Positions 49,392 to 58,415 of a stretch of 64,000 nucleotides of DNA are shown here, in pieces. Each line of letters opens with the position of its first letter. Within the stretch, counting starts at the first letter, position 1. Both the position numbers and the translations under genes were made by a program. The notes beneath the pieces were generated by a model. It did no database searches. It worked only from the letters and a program-made list of their open reading frames with translations, and was not told the origin of the DNA. This DNA is from CALMBW01 sp963779645 (lineage in GTDB: Bacteria; Actinomycetota; CADDZG01; WHSQ01): NCBI GenBank assembly GCA_963779645.1, contig CAVZYX010000005.1, forward strand, positions 2,046,001 to 2,110,000, read 5' to 3'.

Positions 49392-50651
49392 GTGGAAAAA
49401 AGGCCTTTCCTAAGAGGCTTGGGCATGCTTGGCGCGGTTGCTCTTATCTTCGCGCCCATGGCCGTGGCCACGGCTGACGAAGCCGAGATAGCCGTCTCCA
49501 GCACTGCATGGTTCTGGGAGACCCAGCAAAGCCAGGCCGTGACGGACCCAACCACGGGTGCCGACGTCATCACGATCGAGGCGCCGAACCCCTTCTGCCC
49601 CACCGTGGGAAGTGCCGGGGGACCACCCGAGGAAGCAGGGACCTGTAAGGCAGGTCGCTTGCCCGTCGAAGTCGTCGGCAGCGATTACGAGGAGCCGGAC
49701 AAGCTCTCGGCCATCGGCTTCGACTTCGCCCTCGTTCCTTTCGGCTCCGAAGTAACCGAGTTCACCGTTACTTTCCTTGAAGCCGACGACGAGCAATCCC
49801 AGCCGGTCAACGTCGACGACACGCGTCAGCTGAGGGCTTGTCTCGTCGAGGAGTTCTTCGGTGACGGCGATGCCCGTCAGTACAAAGAGGTCCCCCGCCA
49901 CTCCTGCACCGACTCGGATCCGATAGCGGATCGTAAAGAGGCCCAGGTCGAGAATGCCGACGGCGAGAAGGAAGCTCGTTTCGTCTGGACCTTCGATCTG
50001 ACCGTGTTTGCGCAGCAGTGGGCCGAAGGATCGCCCGCCAGCGCGATCATCCTTTACCCGGTCCAGCCTGAGGGCGCGGGTCCCGACGATGCGGAGTGGC
50101 GCGTTGTCTTGTCCGGCCCGGCCGAGGCAAACGGCATCACCTCGAACCTCGTTTACGAGCCCCCGGCGGAAGACGATTTCACCGATCCCACCGACCCGAC
50201 CGACACCGGAACCGATTTCACCGACACCGGAACCGACTTCGGGACCAGCACCGGCACCGATTTCGGCACGGGCACCGGAACCGACCCAGGAACGACGACC
50301 GGTCCGACCGATACCGCTTCGCCGGTGGCCTTGGACACAGGAGCCGAGGAGGCCGGGGCAACGCTGCCGGAGGTGGCGTCTCTACCCGGGTACGTCTGGC
50401 TCGGGATCCTTGCCGGACTTATCGCTTTCACGCTCCTCAGAGCAGTGGTCATCGAGGCCGCGACGGGCGTACGCCCAGATGGCGTTCTGTCCCAGATCCG
50501 GAAGATCAACTCCGAGCGACGGGGCGTAGCCCTCGAGGAGATCCTCGCCGCCGAGCAAAGCTCACGCTTCGCTCCGATCGCCGCGGGTCTCCGTAAGCTC
50601 GGTAGCGGTCCGTCCAAGGCCGCCTCCAAGATCTTCAGAAGGAAAGGCTAG
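49392..50651 (+). CDS. Exported, Thr-rich, C-terminally membrane-anchored surface protein
   Basis: About 419 residues, no family recognised. A signal peptide (EKRPFLRGLGMLGAVALIFAPMAVATA) leads to a globular domain with four to six Cys (about 25-245). A low-complexity linker (about 255-305) with repeated TDTGTDF and GTGTGT units follows, then a membrane helix (YVWLGILAGLIAFTLLRAVVI) and a basic cytoplasmic tail. I chose the GTG at 49392 with GGGGAGG seven bases before it; the longer frame lacks a signal peptide at the N-terminus. It stands first in the Liv transporter operon, 2 bp before livK, so it may help capture substrate at the surface (inference). Confidence 0.75.
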   Translation: MEKRPFLRGLGMLGAVALIFAPMAVATADEAEIAVSSTAWFWETQQSQAVTDPTTGADVITIEAPNPFCPTVGSAGGPPEEAGTCKAGRLPVEVVGSDYEEPDKLSAIGFDFALVPFGSEVTEFTVTFLEADDEQSQPVNVDDTRQLRACLVEEFFGDGDARQYKEVPRHSCTDSDPIADRKEAQVENADGEKEARFVWTFDLTVFAQQWAEGSPASAIILYPVQPEGAGPDDAEWRVVLSGPAEANGITSNLVYEPPAEDDFTDPTDPTDTGTDFTDTGTDFGTSTGTDFGTGTGTDPGTTTGPTDTASPVALDTGAEEAGATLPEVASLPGYVWLGILAGLIAFTLLRAVVIEAATGVRPDGVLSQIRKINSERRGVALEEILAAEQSSRFAPIAAGLRKLGSGPSKAASKIFRRKG

Positions 50652-50653
50652 AG

Positions 50654-52096
50654 ATGCGCCGCGATCGTCGCTATCAACTAACCGCGGTCGCTCTCTTGAT
50701 GTTGATGGTGGCGGCCGCGTGCGGCCAGAAGCCGGGCCTGGTGGATCCCAACGCAGTCGCCCTGACGGGCACTGGCGCCCTCCCCGAAGGTGTCGAGGTC
50801 GTCGACGGACAGGTTGTCGATACCTCCACCGGTGAAGTCCTCGGCAGTGCCGAAGACTTCGGTCTGACCGGCGATGGGACGACTACGACAACAGGAGGTG
50901 GCACCACTACGACGGGTGGGGGTACCACGACCCCGGGGGGCGGCGAAGATGACACGCCCGATGAACCGGCCGGCCCCGAACCTAGTGGTGGCGACGCCAC
51001 GGGTGTCACCGACGACACGATCAAGATCGGGATCCACGCGCCCATCACGGGCGCTGCTCCCGTTCCGTCCTCCTCCTTCCAGAAGGGGAAGGACCTCTGG
51101 TGGAACTGGCTGCGCCAGAACAAGATCACCATCAACGGTCGCAACGTTGAAACCGTGTTCCGCAATGACAACTACAACCCATCCCAGGCGGTCGCCGCAT
51201 GTCGAGAGATGGTTGAGGACGAGAAAGTGTTCCTACTCGTCGGTGTCGCCGGAACGGATCAGGTTCAGGCGTGCGCTCGGTACGCGGCTACCGCCGGCGT
51301 CCCCTACATCTCGGCCGGGGTGACCGAGATCACGGTCTCCGAGCTCCCGAACTACTTCGCCATCTGGATGACCTACCCGCAGCAAGGTCCTCTCCTGGCC
51401 GACCTTTTGACCACCAATCTTGGAGCTGGGGACGAGAAGAACGGCATGTTGAGGTTCAACACGCCAACCTTCCAGGATGGGCACGACACGTTCGCTGCTG
51501 CAATGCAGGACTCGGGTGCCACTCTTGATTACGACCGCGCTATATCCAAGACGGCCGGTGCATCCGAGGCGCAGACGATCGCGACCGAACTCAACCAGCA
51601 AGGGATCGAGAACGTCCACGTCCTCGTTTCGCCGACGTGGTTCATCCAGCTCGCTCAGGCTGCGGTCAACCAGGGCTACAAACCTCAGTGGGTCGGCTAC
51701 GGACTGACCAAGGGTTTGGACACCGTTGCAAACGTGGCCTGCCGGAACAACCAGTCCATCAGCAACGCCAGGTTCCTGAGCCCATGGCCCGCCTACTTCG
51801 ATTCGAACCGGTTCGACCCAGACTTCCGGAAGGCCGGGGGAACGGACGACATCATGTTCGGCCTCTGGGGAGCCTCGAAGGTTATCGGGGAGATGCTGAA
51901 GAATCCCGGCGAGGATCTGACTAGAGAGCGCTTCATCTACCTCAACGAGCGCGACACGAGCATCAAGACGGGGGTCTTGCCGCCACTCAGTTACTCTCCC
52001 GACGATCACTTAGGCGGAAGCCAGATGCACCTGTTAAAGGCAGACTGCGCCAACAACCGCTTCGTGACCGAGCAAGCTTTCGTCAGCGACTTCTAG
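50654..52096 (+). CDS. livK: Branched-chain amino-acid ABC transporter substrate-binding lipoprotein
   Basis: 480 residues. The lipobox AAAC (Cys23) marks a lipoprotein. A Thr/Gly-rich linker (about 75-100) leads to a type I periplasmic-binding fold (about 118-475: TDDTIKIGIHAPITGAAPVPSSSFQKGKDLWWNWL, then FRNDNYNPSQAVAACREMVEDEKVFLLVGVAGTDQVQACARYA). The family binds leucine-type amino acids but also amides, urea or aromatic compounds, so the substrate is open. It is followed by livH, livM, livG and livF in order. Confidence 0.9.
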   Translation: MRRDRRYQLTAVALLMLMVAAACGQKPGLVDPNAVALTGTGALPEGVEVVDGQVVDTSTGEVLGSAEDFGLTGDGTTTTTGGGTTTTGGGTTTPGGGEDDTPDEPAGPEPSGGDATGVTDDTIKIGIHAPITGAAPVPSSSFQKGKDLWWNWLRQNKITINGRNVETVFRNDNYNPSQAVAACREMVEDEKVFLLVGVAGTDQVQACARYAATAGVPYISAGVTEITVSELPNYFAIWMTYPQQGPLLADLLTTNLGAGDEKNGMLRFNTPTFQDGHDTFAAAMQDSGATLDYDRAISKTAGASEAQTIATELNQQGIENVHVLVSPTWFIQLAQAAVNQGYKPQWVGYGLTKGLDTVANVACRNNQSISNARFLSPWPAYFDSNRFDPDFRKAGGTDDIMFGLWGASKVIGEMLKNPGEDLTRERFIYLNERDTSIKTGVLPPLSYSPDDHLGGSQMHLLKADCANNRFVTEQAFVSDF

Positions 52097-52108
52097 AGAC
52101 GGAGACCG

Positions 52109-53125
52109 ATGAGAACTGCGATAGTCACCGGGGTACTCGTTGTCCTGATCGGGCTTGGTCTGTTGGTTGGGAACGGCATGGAGAATGGCCCCAATCCCTT
52201 CATCACGCTCGGAGTCATGAACGGGGCCGTTTTCGGCCTCGTCGCTCTGGGCCTGGTCCTCGTCTACAAAGGCACACGGGTCTTCAACTTCGCGCAGGGC
52301 GAGTTCGGAACGATCGCGGCGTACTTCCTTTTCAAGGCGATCGCCGACACCTCTGAGGGTGGCTACGGTCTCCCCTACTGGGCCGGTATCCCCATCGCAC
52401 TGATCGGGACGCTACTCATCGGCTTGCTACTTGAGAGAGCAGTCGTTCGACCCATGCTCACCGGGCCGCGGGTGAATCTGCTGGTCGCGACGATCGCCGT
52501 CGCCCTCGCGTTCATCGGAGCCGAGATCCTGATCGCTCGCATCGAGCCGAAGTCACTTCCACCGATCTTCCCTGCGATCGATGCGGCCGGGAACTCGAAC
52601 GGGATAACGATCTTCGATCTACCGATCGAGCCTCAGCGACTGATCGCTCTTGGCGTCCTGGCGGGATTGGGTGGTTTGCTGGCGTGGTTCTTCTCTCGCA
52701 CGGACCTTGGTCTCGCGGTCTTGGCTACTTCTCAGGATTCTTTCGCAACCCGGGTCGTTGGTATCGGCGTCGAGCGGATGTCCCGATTCATCTGGGGCTC
52801 GGCAGCGGTATTGGGCGCCATCGCCGGCATCCTCTACGTACCGCTCACCGGAGCCCTTACCCCGGCGGTGATGACGACGAACATCCTGATACCCGCGTTC
52901 ACGGGGGCGGTGATCGGAGGCATGACCAGCCTGCCCGGTGCGTTCGTCGGTGGCATCGTGATCGGCATCGTTCAGAGCGTCGGCCTGTGGGCTGGTGGCC
53001 ACTTCACGATCGGTGAAAGAGCTCTCGGTGAGATCGTTCCGGGCGTCGAACAGGTGACGATCCTTGTGGTGCTACTGGTCGTGTTGCTAGCGCGGCCCCA
53101 GGGACTCCTCGGGAAGGAAGCCTGA
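52109..53125 (+). CDS. livH: Branched-chain amino-acid ABC transporter permease LivH
   Basis: 338 residues with about eight membrane helices and LivH hallmarks: GLVALGLVLVYKGTRVFNFAQGEFGTIAAYF near the start and GALTPAVMTTNILIPAFTGAVIGGMTSLPGAFVGGIVIGIVQ in the coupling region. It forms the channel with LivM. The start is 12 bp after livK, and the stop is shared with the livM start (1-bp overlap). Confidence 0.93.
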   Translation: MRTAIVTGVLVVLIGLGLLVGNGMENGPNPFITLGVMNGAVFGLVALGLVLVYKGTRVFNFAQGEFGTIAAYFLFKAIADTSEGGYGLPYWAGIPIALIGTLLIGLLLERAVVRPMLTGPRVNLLVATIAVALAFIGAEILIARIEPKSLPPIFPAIDAAGNSNGITIFDLPIEPQRLIALGVLAGLGGLLAWFFSRTDLGLAVLATSQDSFATRVVGIGVERMSRFIWGSAAVLGAIAGILYVPLTGALTPAVMTTNILIPAFTGAVIGGMTSLPGAFVGGIVIGIVQSVGLWAGGHFTIGERALGEIVPGVEQVTILVVLLVVLLARPQGLLGKEA

Positions 53126-54465
53126 TGGCCAGCGCGACCGAAACCGTCCAGTCCTCCAACACGCTCCCCGAGCGGTGGCGACCCACGAGCCGTGGATGGG
53201 CGATCCGGATAGCCATCATCGTTGGTCTGGTCGCGCTCATCGGATGGCGATTGACCACGGTCTCGACCTTGTGGGCGGACCACATCTCTCAAGCAGCGAT
53301 CTTCGCCGTCATCGGCCTTTCACTGAATGTGATCCTCGGTTACACCGGCCAGGTGTCTCTCGGGCATCACGCCTTCGTCGGGCTGGCGGCATTCATCGCC
53401 GCGCATCATGTAACCGTCCGCGGTGGATGTATCCCCGAAGAGGGCTGCGTCGAGTCGCCGATGGGAGATTTCTGGATAGCAGTTGTCATCGCCGTGATCA
53501 GCGGAGTGATCTCCGCAGGTCTCCTGGGGATGGTGGCCCTGCGCATCAAAGGCCTCTATCTCGCGCTCATCACGCTCACCTACGGGTTCGTTGCCGTGAA
53601 CTCGCTGTTCGAGATACCGGACCTCACCAGAGGTGGGGCCGGGATGCCTGCGCCGAGACCTAAGGCCTTCGTCAGCGACCACAGATTCATGGTCGTCTGC
53701 ATGATCCTGCTTGCGTTGTGCATGCTCATCGACTGGCGGTTCCTGCGGTCCAAGATCGGGAGGGCGGTCCTCGCGATCAGATCCTCGGAGCCGGTAGCAG
53801 CTTCGTACGCAGTGAACGTCACGTCGTACAAACTCCTCGCCTTCATGCTCTCCGGAGCCTTCGCAGGATTGGCGGGAGCACTGTTCGCCTTCCGCCGGCA
53901 GATCGTCGTGGCGCCGGACTTCAGCTTCGCCACGGCGCTGCTGTGGGTCCTGATGGTCGTGGTGGGCGGACTTGGAAGCCGTCTGGGGGTCGTCATCGGC
54001 TCGATGTTCTTCGCTCTGTTCCCCTTCCTCATCCAGCTCATCAGTCCGGTCACCGATTTCCTCGAGAACACGCTCAAGCGTGACCCCGAGGAACTCACGC
54101 TCGTGATCGGGCCTGCGTTGGCACTGCTGACGATGATCCAGTTCCCCGGTGGCATCGCGGAGCAGATCTCGCCGATAACGCGATGGCTCGCCGGGAACAA
54201 GTTCACGATGCATCCTGAGGGCAAGCACAAGAGCCATGGGCCGGGACTGTTGAGCAAACTTGGTTTGGGCAAGCACAAAGAGACCGAGACCGAACCAGAG
54301 CTCGCCCCTACCCAGTCTGAGGAACTTCTTCACCCGGACCACGTGAGTAGCCACATCGGCGCACATGGCGAGGTCGTTCTTGAATCTACTGGCGACTCAT
54401 CGCCGACCCAAACGATGGCCGCGGTCGAAACCGACGCGAGCCCCAGCACAGAGGAGCGTGGCTGA
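53125..54465 (+). CDS. livM: Branched-chain amino-acid ABC transporter permease LivM with long C-terminal tail
   Basis: 446 residues. The permease part (about 35-340) has GYTGQVSLGHHAFVGLAAFIAAHH, LITLTYGFVAVNSLFEI and RSSEPVAASYAVNVTSYKLLAFMLSGAFAGLAGALFAF, then LLWVLMVVVGGLGSRLGVVIGSMFFALF. Beyond residue about 355 comes an unusual hydrophilic tail of about 90 residues (KHKSHGPGLLSKLGLGKHKETETEPE and acidic/Ser/Thr sequence) that LivM proteins normally lack or have shorter. The gene is coupled to livG by a 1-bp overlap. Confidence 0.92.
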   Translation: MASATETVQSSNTLPERWRPTSRGWAIRIAIIVGLVALIGWRLTTVSTLWADHISQAAIFAVIGLSLNVILGYTGQVSLGHHAFVGLAAFIAAHHVTVRGGCIPEEGCVESPMGDFWIAVVIAVISGVISAGLLGMVALRIKGLYLALITLTYGFVAVNSLFEIPDLTRGGAGMPAPRPKAFVSDHRFMVVCMILLALCMLIDWRFLRSKIGRAVLAIRSSEPVAASYAVNVTSYKLLAFMLSGAFAGLAGALFAFRRQIVVAPDFSFATALLWVLMVVVGGLGSRLGVVIGSMFFALFPFLIQLISPVTDFLENTLKRDPEELTLVIGPALALLTMIQFPGGIAEQISPITRWLAGNKFTMHPEGKHKSHGPGLLSKLGLGKHKETETEPELAPTQSEELLHPDHVSSHIGAHGEVVLESTGDSSPTQTMAAVETDASPSTEERG

Positions 54466-55278
54466 TGGCCGTCCTCGAGATCCGCGACATGAGCATCCGC
54501 TTCGGGGGTCTACAAGCCTTGAAGGACGTGAGTGTGGACGTCCCCGAGTGGGAGATCGTCGGTCTCATCGGCCCGAACGGTGCCGGTAAGACGACCCTCT
54601 TCAACTGCATCATGGGTCTCTACTCGTCGGACTCTGGTACCACGAGCTACAGGGGCCGCGACATCTCATTGCTTCCGACCCATCGGAAGGTGGCGCTGGG
54701 TATCGGTCGTACCTTCCAGAACATCGGCCTGGTGCGAGAGCTAACCGTCCTCGAGAACTTCTTGCTTGCCCAGCACGCTGCGGATCGGTTACAGCGCGAC
54801 CGCCGGGATGTTCGGGATGCCAAGATCGTTCTTCGAAGAGCGCCGGCTTAAGGCGAACGCCATGGAGGTACTCGACTTCATCGGTCTGGCCCACTTGGCT
54901 CACAGCAGGCTCGGTGGCCTCCCTTACGGGACCTTGAAGCTCATCGAGATCGGTACCGTGCTTGCCACCGACCCAGACGTGATCCTGCTGGACGAGCCCT
55001 CCTCCGGCATGGGGCCGGACGAAGCACATGCATTCGGCGAGCGTCTGCTGAAGCTCCGCCAGACCTTGAACCTCACCGTTCTCATGATCGAGCACCACGT
55101 TCCACTCGTAACTGCTGTTTGCGACTACGTCTACTGCTTGAACTTCGGGCAGATACTCACGCATGGTCGCCCGATGGAGGTTGCTCGCCACCCCGAGGTC
55201 GTTGCTGCGTATCTCGGTGGAGAGGTCGAGGGGCTGCATTCGGAAGACGACGAGGAGGCCGCCGATGTCACTGCTTGA
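54465..55278 (+). CDS. livG: Branched-chain amino-acid ABC transporter ATPase LivG, frameshifted
   Basis: The first frame (54465 to about 54780) holds Walker A GLIGPNGAGKTTLFNCIMG, the Q loop GIGRTFQNIGLV and ENFLLAQHA. Near 54780 one base appears to be missing; the second frame continues as LRIGYSATAGMFGMPRSFFEER and carries PYGTLKLIEIGTVLATDPDVILLDEPSSGMGPDEAHA (signature and Walker B) and the His switch in LMIEHHVPLV. Joined, the protein has the normal length of about 270. A sequencing indel is most likely, because all other genes of the operon are intact. Confidence 0.9.
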
Positions 55279-55981
55279 GGTACACGACCTCAAAGCGGGC
55301 TACGGCTCTCTACCGGTTCTTCAGGGCCTGAGCTTCGGCATCGAAGAAGGCGAAACCGCCGCGCTCCTCGGTCTGAACGGCGCCGGGAAGACCACCACGG
55401 TGCTCTGTCTGGCGGGGATGATCAAGCCGTGGGGCGGCCGAGTGATCTTCGATGGCAAGGACGTGGCCGGTTTGGATCCGCGCAAGCTCGTTGCGGAAGG
55501 CATCGTGTTGGTCCCGGAAGGGCGCCATGTGTTCCCAGAACTGACGGTGGCTCAGAATCTCCGCATGGGTGCATGGCCACACCGTCGGGATCGCAAAGCC
55601 TCGCGAGCGATCGTGGAACGAGCCGTCGAATACTTCCCCCGCCTGCAGGAACGGTGGACGCAGCTGGCCGGAACACTGTCGGGTGGTGAGCAGCAGATGC
55701 TCGCCGTTGCTCGAGGTCTCATGGCCCGCCCACGGATCCTGCTGATCGATGAGGCCTCTCTTGGACTCTCCCCCAAACTGACGAAGACGGTCTTCGAAGT
55801 CGTCAAGAGGATCAACACCGACGGCACCACGGTGTTGATGGTCGAGCAGAACGCAGGTGTTCTGAACATCGCCGACCGTGCCTTCGTGATGGAGAAAGGA
55901 ACGCTCGTCTACGAGGGGGCCGGCGACGACATACTCGATCACAGCGAGATCCGAGCCGCCTACCTCGGAACTCCCGCGTAG
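55265..55981 (+). CDS. livF: Branched-chain amino-acid ABC transporter ATPase LivF
   Basis: About 238 residues. Walker A is ALLGLNGAGKTTTVLCLAG, the signature GTLSGGEQQMLAVARGLMARPRILLIDEASLGLSPKL includes Walker B, and VLMVEQNAGVLNIADRAFVMEKG closes the domain. I start at the ATG 55265-55267, which overlaps the livG end by 14 bp, and not at the longer frame upstream. Last gene of the transporter operon; its stop lies 7 bp from a convergent gene. Confidence 0.94.
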   Translation: MSLLEVHDLKAGYGSLPVLQGLSFGIEEGETAALLGLNGAGKTTTVLCLAGMIKPWGGRVIFDGKDVAGLDPRKLVAEGIVLVPEGRHVFPELTVAQNLRMGAWPHRRDRKASRAIVERAVEYFPRLQERWTQLAGTLSGGEQQMLAVARGLMARPRILLIDEASLGLSPKLTKTVFEVVKRINTDGTTVLMVEQNAGVLNIADRAFVMEKGTLVYEGAGDDILDHSEIRAAYLGTPA

Positions 55982-55988
55982 CCCCTCG

Positions 55989-56516
55989 CTAGCGAGGAAC
56001 CAGCTTCAGGCGCTCCCATGCCGCCGGATCGCTCAGGTCTAGTTCGTCGCCCATCTCTTCGGCTACGTCGTCCGCGGCGTCGATCGCCTCGGCAACATCC
56101 TCGAGATCCAAACGCGATCTCCTTAGCAAGCCGGCCTTAGGGGTTCTGAGCATCACGAATTCCAACCGGGCAGCTCCTGCTCGATCGAGGAGCTCGCTCT
56201 CAGACTGCGGCCCCACCACGATCAGCCTGTCCACACCCGCTGCCTTGGCTCCGCTCACGATCGCTTCGACCACCTCTGAGTTAAGTGGTTGGACACGATC
56301 CCCGATCACAAGGGTCCGGACGTTTTGGCAGGCGCGCTCGATGAGGTCTGCGTCGTCCAGATGGGGGCCGCGTGCCACGTGGATCCCCCATCCTTCGTAC
56401 CCCTTCTCTGATGCGCCGCCCGTCACCAGGATCCTTACCTCGTCGTCCTGCCGGATGAGGCGTTGGCTCAAGACCTGAACGAGATCGTCATCGAGTCCCA
56501 GGAGAAGGATGCTCAT
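55989..56516 (-). CDS. NAD(P)-binding Rossmann-like protein of unknown role
   Basis: 175 residues. The N-terminus MSILLLGLDDDLVQVLSQRLIRQDDEVRILV and later RTLVIGDRVQPLNSEVVEAIVSGAKAAGVDRLIVVGPQ fit a degenerate Rossmann fold like TrkA-N or NmrA proteins; the glycine motif is incomplete (GLDDDL in place of GxGxxG). The C-terminus is acidic (DVAEAIDAADDVAEEMGDELDL). It is coupled to the lipid kinase upstream by a 4-bp overlap, which suggests a shared pathway. Function not assigned. Confidence 0.75.
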   Translation of the reverse strand: MSILLLGLDDDLVQVLSQRLIRQDDEVRILVTGGASEKGYEGWGIHVARGPHLDDADLIERACQNVRTLVIGDRVQPLNSEVVEAIVSGAKAAGVDRLIVVGPQSESELLDRAGAARLEFVMLRTPKAGLLRRSRLDLEDVAEAIDAADDVAEEMGDELDLSDPAAWERLKLVPR

Positions 56517-57436
56517 GCCTTCACCTTCAGGATGTCTCGTACTAGCGAGAGCTTCACCTCGCGAGCAGGCTCTAGTGGCTCGCCGTCCACATGCCGCGCG
56601 AACGGTTCCTCGGCAGAAATGCTCAACGACTCGACATCGTTCGCGTAGAAGGCGTCGCGGTGTTTGGACACGTCACCGCTAACTAAGGTGCGGAAAGTAT
56701 AGAAAGGAAGCGCTTCGATCCTCATCCTCCGCAATGCGAATGCATCGAGCCCCTTCTCGAGGTGGACCTCTGGGGTGAGCTTCACCGGCCTATTCATGAG
56801 ATAGGCGTAAGGGCCGGCGTTGCACACGACTGCCATCGAGACCGGAACCTCTCCGAACGGCCCGGTCATCACCATCGATGGGTTCCGGTGCCGGTAGGAA
56901 CCGGCCAGGACCCGCAGCGCGCTCCAGTAGAAGTAGAACTGGCCGAACCGCTTCTTGTTACTGAGGTGTGACTCGACCAGTGCCGCAGCTTCGGCGTCGA
57001 AGCCGCACCCGGCGGAGAACGTGAAATACCTGTCGTCCATCTTCCCGAGGTGGACCAAGCGGGTGGAACCGGGGTCGAGTGTCTCGAGATGACGAACCGC
57101 TTGAAGCGGGTCGGTAGGGATCCCGAGCGCCCGAGCGAACACGTTCATCGTCCCCCCGGGGATCACTCCCAATGTGCTGGCGGTGCCTGCGAGGCCGTTG
57201 ACCACCTCGTTGACATGCCCGTCCCCGCCGAAGGCGATCACCAACCCAACGCCATGCTGCGCCGCATCGCGCGCCAGCCCGATCGCCGAGCCTCGCCCTT
57301 CGGTCACCGACACCTCGGCACGGAAAGCTCGCCCTAGTGCGTCGAGAACGTCCCGTCGAGCATCATCGGACAGCCGCCCGGCACTCGGGTTGTAGATAAC
57401 TACTACCTCTAAGGGTCTTGGCTGGGCCGATACCAT
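56513..57436 (-). CDS. Diacylglycerol/lipid kinase family protein (YegS/DgkB-like)
   Basis: 307 residues. VVVIYNPSAGRLSDDARRDVL, the nucleotide motif VIAFGGDGHVNEVVNGLAG and GVIPGGTMNVFARALGIP are the DAGK catalytic-domain signatures; the C-terminal beta-rich domain follows. It probably phosphorylates diacylglycerol or a related lipid such as a sphingoid or polyprenol. It is divergent from a metallo-beta-lactamase gene, with a 62-bp gap for both promoters. Confidence 0.9.
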   Translation of the reverse strand: MVSAQPRPLEVVVIYNPSAGRLSDDARRDVLDALGRAFRAEVSVTEGRGSAIGLARDAAQHGVGLVIAFGGDGHVNEVVNGLAGTASTLGVIPGGTMNVFARALGIPTDPLQAVRHLETLDPGSTRLVHLGKMDDRYFTFSAGCGFDAEAAALVESHLSNKKRFGQFYFYWSALRVLAGSYRHRNPSMVMTGPFGEVPVSMAVVCNAGPYAYLMNRPVKLTPEVHLEKGLDAFALRRMRIEALPFYTFRTLVSGDVSKHRDAFYANDVESLSISAEEPFARHVDGEPLEPAREVKLSLVRDILKVKA

Positions 57437-57498
57437 CTAGACAGAACGCTAACGCTATCGACCATCCCTTACTTCCTGGAGATATGAGGAGCTCAACC

Positions 57499-58413
57499 AT
57501 GACCCAGCCACAGGTGATCGACACTCAGATGCACGGCCGGCCGGGCATCACGGCAGCCTTCCTCGTTCGAGGAGAGCAAACAGCGTTGGTGGAGACCGGG
57601 CCCCGAACCTCCCTGGACGCCGTCTTGGAAGGACTTGCTGAAGTCGACAAGCTCGACTGGATCGTCGTCACGCATATCCATCTGGACCACGCGGGGGCCG
57701 CCGGTGCTCTTGCAAAGAAGTTCCCCGATGCCAAGGTCGCCGTCCACGAGGTTGGGGCTCCGCATCTGGTCGATCCTTCGAAGCTATGGAGCTCGGCCTC
57801 CCGCATCTACGGCGACGACATGGACCGTTTGTGGGGTGGCATCGATCCGATCCCCGAAGACCGCATCCAGGTCATACAGGATGGCGACAAGATCGACCTT
57901 GGTGGACGCTCGCTCCAGGCGATCGATACGCCGGGACACGCCGGTCACCATCACTGCTATCTGGATAGTGAGAGCGGGGTCATCTTCACAGGAGATGCAC
58001 TGGGGGTGCGCCTTCCCGAGGTAGGCATCATGAGACCCGCAACCCCCCCGCCCGAGTTCAACCTGGATGTCGCCATCGAGTCGATCAACAGGATCCGTTC
58101 GGTGGGTGCCACCGAAGCCTGGCTTACTCACTTCGGCTCATCTTCGAAAGGCGCGACGCCTGCGTCGGTTGAGGAAACCTGCGACGGAGCGATCGAAGCA
58201 CTCAACCGCTGGGCTGAGTGGGTGCGGCAGGCTCGCACGTCGGGCTCGGACCTCGACGCGGTGACGGCCGAGGTGCAGCGTTCCGCTGAGGAAGCCTTCG
58301 CCGGACGTGTGAACACGAGTTCGATCGAGAGGATGGAGCAAACGACCTCCTATCGGATGAACGTGTCTGGTTACATGCGCTACTTCGACAAGAAAGCCGC
58401 TGGGAAGGCCTGA
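57499..58413 (+). CDS. Metallo-beta-lactamase-fold hydrolase
   Basis: About 304 residues with the MBL metal motif THIHLDHAGAAG, GHAGHHHCYLDSESGVIFTGDALG (third His and bridging Asp) and LTHFGSS (last His). A C-terminal helical part (about 205-300) is similar to that in the glyoxalase II/ROO-like branch. The ATG at 57499 is preceded by GAGGAG; the longer frame starts inside the divergent lipid-kinase gene. Substrate unknown; lactone or thioester hydrolysis is typical of the fold. Confidence 0.88.
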   Translation: MTQPQVIDTQMHGRPGITAAFLVRGEQTALVETGPRTSLDAVLEGLAEVDKLDWIVVTHIHLDHAGAAGALAKKFPDAKVAVHEVGAPHLVDPSKLWSSASRIYGDDMDRLWGGIDPIPEDRIQVIQDGDKIDLGGRSLQAIDTPGHAGHHHCYLDSESGVIFTGDALGVRLPEVGIMRPATPPPEFNLDVAIESINRIRSVGATEAWLTHFGSSSKGATPASVEETCDGAIEALNRWAEWVRQARTSGSDLDAVTAEVQRSAEEAFAGRVNTSSIERMEQTTSYRMNVSGYMRYFDKKAAGKA

Positions 58414-58415
58414 GC

